From NCBI RefSeq assembly GCF_019645855.1, contig NZ_CP080999.1:124001-188000 (forward strand): DNA of 64,000 nt, read 5' to 3'. The first letter of the stretch is position 1; every line of letters starts with the position of its first letter. This DNA comes from Mycobacterium malmoense. Lineage in GTDB: Bacteria > Actinomycetota > Actinomycetes > Mycobacteriales > Mycobacteriaceae. The position numbers and the translations under genes are program-made. Positions 25,629 to 33,237 of this stretch are shown here, piece by piece. The notes beneath the pieces were generated by a model. That model had not been told where the DNA came from and made no database searches. It worked only from the letters and a program-made list of their open reading frames with translations.

Positions 25629-26507
25629 ATGACGAAGGTGCCTACCTCCGAAACCCGCCTTGTCATGCTCGATTGGCGGGCCGCGGCAAGGTATGTGTTG
25701 AGTCGGCGGACCCCTGAAGGTGGATTCTGCTTCTATCGCACACCCCGATGGGGCGTCGAGGAGCCGAACACGCCCGACACGCTGGCGGCGTTGGGATCGT
25801 TACTGCTGCTGGGCGTCGAACCTCCTCAACCCGACGTAACCGGTCGCTGGCTGAGGGGCGCACAAGACGACGATGGCGGCTACGCCAGTCTGACCATCGG
25901 CTGGGCGGCGCTGCGGGCGCTGGAGCTGTTGGGTTTGTCCCCGCGTCGTTCGCCGAAAGCATGGCTGACGGGTTGGGCGCGGCGATTGCTGAATGCGCGA
26001 CGAACCACGACCCAAGATTGGCGCGCGGCCCTTGACGGCGCACTGCGCCTCGCGGAGTTGCTGCACTTCGATACCGGACAACGCGCCGGTGTGGCCCAGC
26101 TGCTCGCCGCCTCGGCCGACCCGCGGGGCGGCTGGGCGCGGCCCGGCGCGGACCTGGAGACCACCGCGGTGGCCATGCTGCTGGCGCGACGTGCCAGCAG
26201 CAGTCCACCGGATCGCGACCGGGTTGTCGGCTTCCTGCACGGTTGTGAGGACGCGGCTATCGGGATGCGGCTGTGCCCCGATACGCAAGTAACCACGGTC
26301 GGGGCGCTGTGGGGAGGCCAGGAGCTAGCCGCCGCGCTCGGTGTGATCCCTCGCTATCCCGCCGCAATCGCCGCAAGCCTGGCCCTGCTGCAACGGCCCG
26401 ACGGGGGTCTGGGAGCGCGCCACGAGGCGGTGTCCACTTTGCGCGACACCTGGCTCGGGTTGCGCGCCGCCCGCATGCTCGACGAGTTGGAGGAACAACC
26501 ATCATGA
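25629..26507 (+). CDS. Prenyltransferase/squalene-cyclase-repeat protein
   Basis: Protein of 292 residues with alpha/alpha-toroid repeats of the PF00432/PF13243 type. Repeat motifs: RTPEGGFCFY near the N-terminus, AQDDDGGYAS, and LLQRPDGGLGA near the C-terminus (QW-like Q-x3-GG). It lacks the catalytic DxDD of squalene-hopene cyclases, so a cyclase role is not supported. Stop overlaps the PEP synthase start (ATGA), which suggests functional coupling to that enzyme. No riboswitch was found upstream. Confidence 0.8.
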   Translation: MTKVPTSETRLVMLDWRAAARYVLSRRTPEGGFCFYRTPRWGVEEPNTPDTLAALGSLLLLGVEPPQPDVTGRWLRGAQDDDGGYASLTIGWAALRALELLGLSPRRSPKAWLTGWARRLLNARRTTTQDWRAALDGALRLAELLHFDTGQRAGVAQLLAASADPRGGWARPGADLETTAVAMLLARRASSSPPDRDRVVGFLHGCEDAAIGMRLCPDTQVTTVGALWGGQELAAALGVIPRYPAAIAASLALLQRPDGGLGARHEAVSTLRDTWLGLRAARMLDELEEQPS

Positions 26508-28978
26508 CGAAGTCCAAGCAAGCCAGCTATGTGCGGTTCTTCGAGGAACTCGGCGTCCACGACGTGCCCCTGGTGGGCGGCAAAAACGCGTCGCTGGGCG
26601 AGCTGTACCGCAAGCTATCTCCGGCCGGGGTACGGGTCCCGAACGGCTTCGCGGTCACCGCCGACGCCTACCGGCACACACTGGATGCCGCCGGCGCGTG
26701 GGGCGCCCTGCACGCCGCCCTCGACGATCTCGACCCCGCCGACGTGGCGGGGCTCGCCCATCGGGCCAAACAGGCCCGCGAGATCGTCTACGGCGCCCCC
26801 CTACCCGCCGCGATCGAGCACGAGATCCTCGCCGGTTACCAGCGCCTGCAGCAGGAGTATGGCGAGCAGGTGAGCCTGGCAGTGCGCAGCTCGGCCACCG
26901 CCGAGGACCTGCCCACCGCCAGCTTCGCCGGCCAGCACGACACCTACCTCAACATCCGCGGCAAGCAGAGCCTGCTCGATGCCTACCGCCGTTGCCTGGC
27001 AAGCCTATTCACCGACCGGGCCGTGCACTACCGGATGGACCAGGGCTTCGACCATTTCAAAGTGGCCCTGTCCGTCGGGGTGATGAAGATGGTGCGCTCC
27101 GACCTGGCCGCCTCCGGGGTGATGTTTTCCCTCGACACCGAATCGGGGTTCCGCGACGTCGTCTTAATCACCGGCTCCTACGGGCTCGGGGAGAACGTCG
27201 TACAGGGCGCGGTCGATCCCGACGAGTTTTATGTCCACAAGCCCACTTTCGCCCGCGGGCACCGCGCGGTGCTGCGCCGCCGACGCGGTGAAAAGACGGT
27301 GAAGATGGTGTTTGTCGAGGGCAACACCAAGCACACCACGCGCAATATCGCCACCCCGGAGGCCGACCGTGCCCGCTACTGCGTCGACGACACCGCGGTG
27401 CTCGAGCTGGCCCGCTGTGCTATCGCGATCGAAAACCATTACGGACGGCCCATGGATATGGAATGGGCGCTGGACGGCGTCGACGGCCAGCTCTACGTCG
27501 TACAGGCCCGGCCCGAAACCGTTGCCTCCCAGCATGCCCCCGCGGCAGGCGAACGCTACGTGCTCGATGCCAAGGGCGAGGTCCTCGGCGAAGGCCGAGC
27601 GGTGGGCGACAAGATCGCTTCGGGACCCGCCCACGTGATCGCGAATTTGGCCGGGCTGCCCAGCTTCGCGCCCGGTGAGGTTCTGGTGGCCGACACCACA
27701 ACCCCCGACTGGGAACCGGTCATGAAAACCGCGGCCGCCATCGTCACCAACCGCGGCGGACGGACCTGTCATGCGGCGATCATCGCCCGCGAACTGGGCA
27801 TTCCGGCAGTCGTCGGTACCGGTGAGGCCACCGAGCACATCGCAAGCGGTGAGGAGGTGACCGTGTCGTGTGCCGACGGCGAGGTCGGACGCATCTATCG
27901 CGGCCAGCTCGACTTCCACGTCAACCGCAGCCCGATCACCGAAATCGCGCGCCCCGCCACCAAGGTCATGATCAACCTCGGCAATCCCGACTTGGCGTTC
28001 AAGACCTCATTCCTGCCCAACGACGGAGTGGGACTGGCCCGCATGGAATTCATCATCAGCGAATCGATCACCGCGCATCCGCTGGCCCTGCTCCACCCGG
28101 ATCGGGTGAGCGACCCCGCCGCCCGCGACCGCATCGCCCAGCTCACCCGCGGCTACCCCGATGGCCAAAGCTTCTTCGTGCAGCGCCTCTCCGAAGGGAT
28201 CGGCGTCATCGCCGCGGCGTTTTGGCCCAAACCGGTCGTGGTGCGCATGTCGGACTTCAAAACCAACGAATACGCCACCCTCATCGGCGGCACAGATTTC
28301 GAACCCCACGAAGACAATCCGATGCTCGGCTTCCGGGGCGCGTCACGGTACGCGCACCCCGCCTACGCCGAAGGCTTCGCGTTGGAGTGCCGGGCAATGC
28401 GGCGGGTACGCGAAGACATGGGACTCACCAATGTCATCTTGATGGTGCCATTCGTGCGTCGCGTGGTCGAAGCCGAGACCGTTTTGGCACGGATGGCCGA
28501 GTTGGGCCTGCGGCGCGGTGAGGACGGCCTGCAGATCTACGCGATGTGCGAAATCCCCAACAACGTCATACTTATCGACCGCTTCGCCCCACTTTTCGAC
28601 GGGTTCTCCATCGGATCCAATGACCTTACCCAGCTCACCCTGGGGGTGGACCGCGACAGCGAGATCGTCGCCTTCGACTTCGACGAACGCGACGAGGGCG
28701 TCAAGCAAATGCTCCGCCTGGCGGTTGAGGGATGCCGCCGCAACAACATCCACTCCGGATTGTGCGGGCAGGCCCCGTCCGACTACCCAGACATGGCCGA
28801 ATATCTCGTCGAAATCGGCATCGACTCCATCAGCCTCAACCCCGATACCGTCATCGACACGACACTGCGCATCCTCGACGTCGAACGCCGCCTCGGACGC
28901 AGCCCGCGCCAGCCGGCGCCCAACGCCGAACCCCGGCAATCTCAACCGGCCGCCGACAACGTCTCGGCGACGCTTTAG
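26504..28978 (+). CDS. ppsA: Phosphoenolpyruvate synthase (pyruvate, water dikinase)
   Basis: Converts pyruvate, ATP and water to PEP, AMP and phosphate. 824 residues, in the range of bacterial PpsA. N-terminal nucleotide-binding domain with VGGKNASLGEL and RSSATAEDLPTASFAGQ, then the phosphohistidine domain TNRGGRTCHAAIIARE with catalytic His, then the PEP/pyruvate TIM barrel with GLARMEF, GSNDLTQLTLG and CGQAPSDYP (catalytic Cys), which marks PpsA rather than PPDK. Overlaps the upstream gene by 4 nt. Because fluoride blocks enolase, an independent PEP source next to a fluoride regulon makes sense. That is inference. Confidence 0.93.
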   Translation: MTKSKQASYVRFFEELGVHDVPLVGGKNASLGELYRKLSPAGVRVPNGFAVTADAYRHTLDAAGAWGALHAALDDLDPADVAGLAHRAKQAREIVYGAPLPAAIEHEILAGYQRLQQEYGEQVSLAVRSSATAEDLPTASFAGQHDTYLNIRGKQSLLDAYRRCLASLFTDRAVHYRMDQGFDHFKVALSVGVMKMVRSDLAASGVMFSLDTESGFRDVVLITGSYGLGENVVQGAVDPDEFYVHKPTFARGHRAVLRRRRGEKTVKMVFVEGNTKHTTRNIATPEADRARYCVDDTAVLELARCAIAIENHYGRPMDMEWALDGVDGQLYVVQARPETVASQHAPAAGERYVLDAKGEVLGEGRAVGDKIASGPAHVIANLAGLPSFAPGEVLVADTTTPDWEPVMKTAAAIVTNRGGRTCHAAIIARELGIPAVVGTGEATEHIASGEEVTVSCADGEVGRIYRGQLDFHVNRSPITEIARPATKVMINLGNPDLAFKTSFLPNDGVGLARMEFIISESITAHPLALLHPDRVSDPAARDRIAQLTRGYPDGQSFFVQRLSEGIGVIAAAFWPKPVVVRMSDFKTNEYATLIGGTDFEPHEDNPMLGFRGASRYAHPAYAEGFALECRAMRRVREDMGLTNVILMVPFVRRVVEAETVLARMAELGLRRGEDGLQIYAMCEIPNNVILIDRFAPLFDGFSIGSNDLTQLTLGVDRDSEIVAFDFDERDEGVKQMLRLAVEGCRRNNIHSGLCGQAPSDYPDMAEYLVEIGIDSISLNPDTVIDTTLRILDVERRLGRSPRQPAPNAEPRQSQPAADNVSATL

Positions 28979-29290
28979 CTCTCTGGTCCCAGCCGCAGCC
29001 TGAAACCGCGGGCAACGGCTGGCCTCTCTCCGCTCACGCGCGCGGAGCAAAACCCCTTGTCGTACAAGCATTTACCGAACCCTAACGTCGGGAAGCCGTT
29101 TCCACCCGGACTCCGTCTCCCGCGCGGAGAAACGAAGTCAAGCAGATCCGATCTCACATGGGTCGACGAGGCTCCCATAGTGTGGAAGCGAATGACGGGA
29201 GAGAGCGGCCGAGTTTCGCTGCGCCAGGGCGGCTCCCCGAATGCGACCACGGAGCAGGACATAGACCGAATGACCTCAGAGGAGCCCGCG
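28979..29290. other. Intergenic stretch after ppsA
   Basis: About 310 bases. The inverted repeat CTCCGCTCACGCGCGCGGAG (29025-29044) could be a weak terminator but has no T-tract. A hairpin ATGGG...CCCAT with a GACGAGGCT loop (29158-29180) resembles the first hairpin of metal-sensing leaders but its second half is absent. The frame running from 29057 into the DUF211 gene is open but shows no protein-like sequence. Confidence 0.4.
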
Positions 29291-29575
29291 ATGAATATTC
29301 GTCGCATGCAGTTGGATGTTGACAAGGCAATTACGAGACCGGATCTTTTGGAGCTGGCCGCGGCGATCGATGACGTTGCTGGTGTTGAGGCGCTCAACAT
29401 CACCGTATCGGAGATCGATCTGGAGACGGTCGGTCTTGAGGTCACGGTCGAAGGCGAATCCATTGACGCGACACAGTTGATCAGACAGATCGAGAAGACC
29501 GGCGCGGCGGTGCACAGCATCGATGAAATCGTTGTGGGCAACCGCATCATCGAGCGGGTGCCTCGAACTCGGTGA
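29291..29575 (+). CDS. DUF211 family protein
   Basis: Small protein of 94 residues (PF02680 type): NIRRMQLDVDKAITRPDLLELA, then a ferredoxin-like beta-alpha-beta pattern with VSEIDLETVGLEVTVEGE and IEKTGAAVHSIDEIVVG. Function of the family is not known. ATG 29291 follows GAGGAG. A start at 29270 (MTSEEPAMNIRR) is possible. It is coupled to the VIT-like transporter gene by a 4-nt overlap, a pairing that suggests a cytosolic regulatory partner. Confidence 0.85.
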   Translation: MNIRRMQLDVDKAITRPDLLELAAAIDDVAGVEALNITVSEIDLETVGLEVTVEGESIDATQLIRQIEKTGAAVHSIDEIVVGNRIIERVPRTR

Positions 29576-30132
29576 TTACAGTGAGGCGCCGCAGCGCGAC
29601 CCGTCTGCGCCAGTCGGGAAGGATGATGTTTGCGATGGCGCTGGGCGTGTCGGACGGGATACTCAACGCCCTTACCCTGGCATCGGCAACCGTGCTGCGC
29701 GGCGTCGGACTGAGCCTGGGCTTGAGCGCCCGCGTCGGCATTGTCGCCTTCGCTTCGGCGGTGCTGACGCTGTTCGTCGCCGAGTACAGCCAGAACCGAT
29801 TGGAGTTGGTACGAGCCGAACGCCAACTGATGTTCACCCGGTCCGGTCGACTGGCGGCGACGAACCTCGGCAGGTCGGTGCTTCGCGACTCGGTCGCCTC
29901 GGCGACCGTGGCGGGCACGTCCAGCTTCGCCGGCGCTGCGCTGCCATTGGTAATGGGTACATTGCTGCCGCGGATGTCCTGGATCGCCCTTGTGGCGTCC
30001 GCCGGTGCCTTAGGGTGCCTCGGCGTGCTGCTGGCCAAGCATGTGGGCGGTCGCCGAATCGTGTGGGCGCTCGGCCTGGTCGTGGCCGCCGTTGTCGTGA
30101 CGATCATCGGCGTCCAGGTGGATCTCGTGTGA
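29572..30132 (+). CDS. VIT1/CCC1-family membrane protein
   Basis: Membrane protein of 186 residues of the vacuolar-iron-transporter (CCC1/VIT) type: N-terminal GVSDGILNALTLAS in the first helix, then four or so further helices in GTSSFAGAALPLVMG and the C-terminal tail. Family members move ferrous or manganous ions. It is shorter than typical members (about 230) and the metal-binding loop is poor in Glu, so the substrate is open. GTG 29572 overlaps the DUF211 stop (GTGA). Confidence 0.75.
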   Translation: MITVRRRSATRLRQSGRMMFAMALGVSDGILNALTLASATVLRGVGLSLGLSARVGIVAFASAVLTLFVAEYSQNRLELVRAERQLMFTRSGRLAATNLGRSVLRDSVASATVAGTSSFAGAALPLVMGTLLPRMSWIALVASAGALGCLGVLLAKHVGGRRIVWALGLVVAAVVVTIIGVQVDLV

Positions 30133-30211
30133 CGACGACTGCGGCGGTGAACGTGGCGCGCTGACTCGCTGCGCTGCTACGATGGCGGCAACCGCAAGTT
30201 CTTTCGCGGCC

Positions 30212-30315
30212 GGCGATGAGGCTCGCCACCATAGCGCCGTCGGCGCTGATGGCTTCTACCCACTCGACATGTCGTTGGGGGAACAACTGTCCTCCGATCG
30301 AGCGAGGGAGAAGCC
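30212..30315 (+). promoter_or_regulatory. Fluoride riboswitch G, canonical, upstream of the mceG paralogue
   Basis: GGCGATGAGGCTCGCC (30212-30227), GCGCCG-T-CGGCGC stem, TGATGGCTTCTACC to 30260. Pseudoknot GAGGC/GCUUC. GGCTTCT (30251-30257) is exactly complementary to AGAAGCC (30309-30315), next to GAGGGAG and the GTG at 30316. The switch therefore points at the small leader ORF rather than directly at the ABC gene. Confidence 0.88.
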
Positions 30316-30399
30316 GTGGACACTCCAACGCGCTACACACCCACAAGGGCAAGCGTGGTTGAAATCAGTTCGTTGACGGTGGTAGAGGCGAGGGATTGA
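30316..30399 (+). CDS. Leader ORF of 27 residues between riboswitch G and mceG paralogue
   Basis: GTG-started frame reading MDTPTRYTPTRASVVEISS..., stop TGA at 30397-30399, two bases before the ATPase start. It has GAGGGAG at normal spacing and is the start that the riboswitch helix would mask. It is offset in frame from the ATPase gene. M. tuberculosis Mkl has an N-terminal extension of similar length, so this could also be that extension after an indel. A coupling peptide is the simpler reading. Confidence 0.45.
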   Translation: MDTPTRYTPTRASVVEISSLTVVEARD

Positions 30400-30401
30400 A
30401 C

Positions 30402-31385
30402 ATGGGGGTGGCAATCGAGATCGAAGGTCTCACTAAGTCGTTCGGGCCCCAGCGGATCTTCGAAAATGTCACGCTGACTCTGCCCGAGGGCGAAGTCAGT
30501 GTCCTGCTGGGCCCGTCGGGTACCGGCAAAACGATCTTCTTGAGGACGCTGATCGGGCTGTTGCCCGCCGACAGCGGCAAGATCATGGTCGACGGGGTAA
30601 ACCTCGTCGAGGCTACGGCCAGCGAGCTCAATGAGATTCGCACGCTGTTCGGAATGATGTTTCAGGACGGTGCGCTGTTCGGGTCAATGACGTTGTTTGA
30701 CAACACCGCCTTCCCGCTGCGCGAGCACACCAGGAAGAAAGAGAGCGAGATCCACCAGATTGTCATGGAGAAGCTCGACATGGTGGGCTTGGCCAACGAC
30801 GGGGACAAGTTTCCCGGCGAGATATCCGGTGGTATGCGCAAGCGCGCTGGGCTGGCGCGCGCGTTGGTGCTTGAGCCGCAGATCGTGCTATGCGACGAAC
30901 CGGATTCGGGGCTGGACCCGGTGCGCACGGCTTATCTGAGTCAGTTACTCATCGACATCAACGCACAACTCGACTGCACGTTGTTGATTGTCACGCACAA
31001 CATCAACATCGCCCGCACCGTGCCGGACAACATGGGAATGCTGTTCCGCCGCAAGCTGACGATGTTCGGGCCCCGGGAGGTGTTGCTGACCAGCCGACAA
31101 CCGGAGGTCCGGCAGTTCCTCAACGGCCGGCGCATCGGTCCCATCGGCATGTCCGAAGAGAAGGACGAGGCTCAGATGGCCGAGGAGCGGGCGATGGTCG
31201 AGGCCGGTCAGCAGGACGGCGGTGTCGAGGAAATCGGCGGCGTGCCACCGCAGCTTCAGCCCACCCCCGGCTATCCGCAGCGAAAGGCGGTGGAACGGCA
31301 TCGGGCGCGGGTACGCGAGATCCTGCACACACTGCCTCCAGAGGCGCAGCAAGCCATCCGCGAAAGCTTAGATGGCACATACTGA
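30402..31385 (+). CDS. mceG: MceG (Mkl)-like ABC transporter ATPase
   Basis: Cytosolic ATPase that energises Mce lipid importers, 327 residues, strongly similar to Rv0655. Walker A GPSGTGKT, signature EISGGMRKRAGLARAL, Walker B IVLCDEPDSGLDP, switch VTHNINIA. The C-terminal extension RRIGPIGMSEEKDEAQMAEE and a final helix are MceG-specific. No mce genes are in the window, so it is either a second MceG serving distant operons or the only one. ATG 30402 is preceded by GAGGCGAGGGA and two bases from the leader-ORF stop. Likely expressed when riboswitch G is bound. Confidence 0.92.
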   Translation: MGVAIEIEGLTKSFGPQRIFENVTLTLPEGEVSVLLGPSGTGKTIFLRTLIGLLPADSGKIMVDGVNLVEATASELNEIRTLFGMMFQDGALFGSMTLFDNTAFPLREHTRKKESEIHQIVMEKLDMVGLANDGDKFPGEISGGMRKRAGLARALVLEPQIVLCDEPDSGLDPVRTAYLSQLLIDINAQLDCTLLIVTHNINIARTVPDNMGMLFRRKLTMFGPREVLLTSRQPEVRQFLNGRRIGPIGMSEEKDEAQMAEERAMVEAGQQDGGVEEIGGVPPQLQPTPGYPQRKAVERHRARVREILHTLPPEAQQAIRESLDGTY

Positions 31386-31449
31386 TACGGCCAATGCCCG
31401 GTCGTGGCAATGCGTGGGCGGCCAGTGATCACCGGGTCGGTCGGCTCAC

Positions 31450-31609
31450 TTACAGATGTTCCCCAAGCAGGTGGCCGATCAGGCCGAGAATGGCCGCGCC
31501 ACTGAGGTCGACCACGAGTGCCTGACGGAAACGAACCACCGGCGCGTGCGGTGATGAACTGGTCGATCCGGAAGCGGGCAACCGCGCCCGCACCGCCGAC
31601 GAGCAGCAT
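31450..31609 (-). pseudogene. crcB: Frameshifted and truncated crcB (fluoride channel FluC) remnant
   Basis: Minus strand from ATG 31609 reads LLVGGAGAVARFRID, then FPSGT. After a shift of one base near 31517 it continues LVVDLSGAAILGLIGHLLG and stops at 31450. This is the CrcB/FluC N-terminal signature (GGxxGAxxR ... FPxGTLxxNxxGxxxLG, here N to D). Only about 52 of 120-130 residues remain. CrcB is the dedicated fluoride channel controlled by fluoride riboswitches, so its decay inside this island is telling. It converges on the mceG paralogue. No riboswitch lies upstream of it. Confidence 0.72.
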
Positions 31610-32100
31610 GCCAAACCACTGACAACCGCTTATCTTTCGTCGGCCGTGCGCAATTCGTCGAGTAACCCACCACCCATCCGACAGCCGATCTCTGGCGAAG
31701 CGTCGCCGGGTCGCCCCCGATCCCTGGTATGTCCGATGCCGTCGAACTGTATGGAAAACACCGAATCACCGTGTGTACGAATATCACTCGTCGCCATCGA
31801 GCGCTACCGCCGTTGCCGCAGCTCTTCGGCTACGCGGTCGCGCTCACCTGGTGCATACGCCACCGACGCGCCGGCAACCGCGGGCCGCTCGAGACCTCGC
31901 CACTGTGACCGACCCCACCTCTCACCGTTGCGCATGGCGTGGGCCGATGCGTCATCGCGTCACGAAGCGCACCGTGCCGGCTATGGCGAGCACACCGACG
32001 CGCAAAGGTTGTGCGCTGCCTATTGGGCGCCTGCGCGATACGAGTGGTTTCACTTCGAGTGCTTGGAGTTTCGGCGATTCGCGGTAAGGTATGCAATACG
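31610..32100. other. Stretch without a convincing gene between crcB remnant and riboswitch H
   Basis: Several frames are open on both strands but read as Arg/Ser-rich shadow sequence. A 55-codon minus-strand frame (31797-31630, MATSDIRTHGDSVFSIQF...) ends overlapping the region just before the crcB remnant and could be the end of a lost partner gene. I see no family. The rest shows nothing recognisable. Confidence 0.4.
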
Positions 32101-32103
32101 CTG

Positions 32104-32176
32104 GCGGAGGGGCTCGCCAACGAAATCGCGGCGCGGTTGCGTCCGCCAACGGTCCCTGCCTTTCCGAAAGGTAGGA
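32104..32176 (+). promoter_or_regulatory. Variant crcB-type riboswitch H (GGCGGAG / GCCAACGG)
   Basis: GGCGGAGGGGCTCGCC (32104-32119), GCGG...CCGC stem, then GCCAACGGTCCCTGCC to 32160. Pseudoknot GGGGC/GUCCC is perfect. CCTGCCTTT pairs with AAAGGTAGG (32168-32176), a 9-bp hairpin that masks GGTAGGAAG before ATG 32182. Relative to the fluoride core, A to G and U to C change together as in variants A and J, and the next U is A. Confidence 0.62.
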
Positions 32177-32181
32177 AGATC

Positions 32182-33237
32182 ATGGCGGTGCGGCGATCAA
32201 GCTTTTTCAAGCGCCTACCTGGTCGTCGGCCGGCTCCGCCGGAGCCCGCCGCTTGGGATCCGCGGTCGCGGGGGCTGATCTCTCCGTGGGAGATACCTCT
32301 CGATCGCGAATTGGCGGCGCAACTGAGCCCCGGAAGCGGATACGGGCCGGCCTACTTCCCGTCACAGTGGGGTTCGATTCCGGAGGCGGCGACACAAGCG
32401 CTCACCGAGCTGATCTCCGTCAGACGACCGCATGACATGCTCGTGGCCCCCGCCGGAATTCGTCGAGTCGGGGATACCGACATCTATTGCCCGACAAGGA
32501 TATTAGCCGTCGGTGACCACGGAGTCGCGTTGTGGGTCGACGACCTGCCCTTCGACAGGGTCGTCGGAGTACTCGCCTATCGCGACATCCGCATGGTCGA
32601 GCACAGGTGGGGTACCGACTCCGCGCATCTGGCGATTATCGGTGCCACGCGGCGGTTCACCCTGCATTACCGGCGCCCCTGGCGAGGGTGGCGGGGACCG
32701 AAGCTCGAGGAGCTGCTCATGCGCATTCGGCTGCGCGCGGCCGGTCCGCTCAGTGACCTCGGGCAGCACGATGGCCATCGCCACGACGTCGAGGCGGCAG
32801 CGCTGGCGATGGAACTCGGCATATCACGAGTCGTGGCTTCCTTCAGCGCGGACGGGCGGTCGAAATGGACTCCGTGGAAGCGCGACGGGCAACGAGTGTG
32901 CCGAACTGTTGCGCTCACCGACCGTGAGTTGGTCGTGGCGCGCACCGTGGCGGCGCGCTCCGTGCGCGACGGCGGCAGGCACATCCTGGCCGTCCCGCGC
33001 CGCCACCTTCGAGGGCTGAGCGTGGCGGGGACGCGCCTGCATGTAGACGCGGAAGCCACGCACGACTTCACCCTTGGAGCCGCGTTCGCCCGACGTGTCG
33101 TCCGGGAACTTTCGGGGAAGGCCGGTCAGCCCTCGTCTCTCGCGCATCCTGTCGTGACGCTGATGTCCGTTCGCGATTCCGAGTACGATCAGTACAGCTG
33201 GGAGACGAGTCGCGTTCCGCACAGAGGTCCGTCGTGA
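32182..33237 (+). CDS. Unknown protein of 351 residues upstream of CFA-type methyltransferase
   Basis: Not recognised. Soluble, Arg-rich, no signal peptide or membrane helices. The middle part (about 85-165) alternates short beta-type segments (ILAVGDHGVALWVDDLPFDRVVGVLAYRD is an example region near 110-140) like a PH-type or photosystem-assembly-type barrel, and a similar pattern recurs near 235-310, so an internal repeat is possible. ATG 32182 is chosen because GGTAGGAAG precedes it and lies in the riboswitch H hairpin. The next gene overlaps by 4 nt (GTGA), so it works with the methyltransferase. Confidence 0.75.
   Translation: MAVRRSSFFKRLPGRRPAPPEPAAWDPRSRGLISPWEIPLDRELAAQLSPGSGYGPAYFPSQWGSIPEAATQALTELISVRRPHDMLVAPAGIRRVGDTDIYCPTRILAVGDHGVALWVDDLPFDRVVGVLAYRDIRMVEHRWGTDSAHLAIIGATRRFTLHYRRPWRGWRGPKLEELLMRIRLRAAGPLSDLGQHDGHRHDVEAAALAMELGISRVVASFSADGRSKWTPWKRDGQRVCRTVALTDRELVVARTVAARSVRDGGRHILAVPRRHLRGLSVAGTRLHVDAEATHDFTLGAAFARRVVRELSGKAGQPSSLAHPVVTLMSVRDSEYDQYSWETSRVPHRGPS

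Noticed and set aside
26504..28978. Pyruvate, phosphate dikinase
   Set aside because: CGQAPSDYP and overall length and motif order fit PEP synthase better.
29158..29180. Possible riboswitch hairpin with GACGAGGCT loop before the DUF211 gene
   Set aside because: No downstream partner for the pseudoknot and no TGATGG-like element.
31646..32278. 210-residue plus-strand frame
   Set aside because: Low-complexity Arg/Ser composition, no start signal, overlaps riboswitch H and the start of a better gene.
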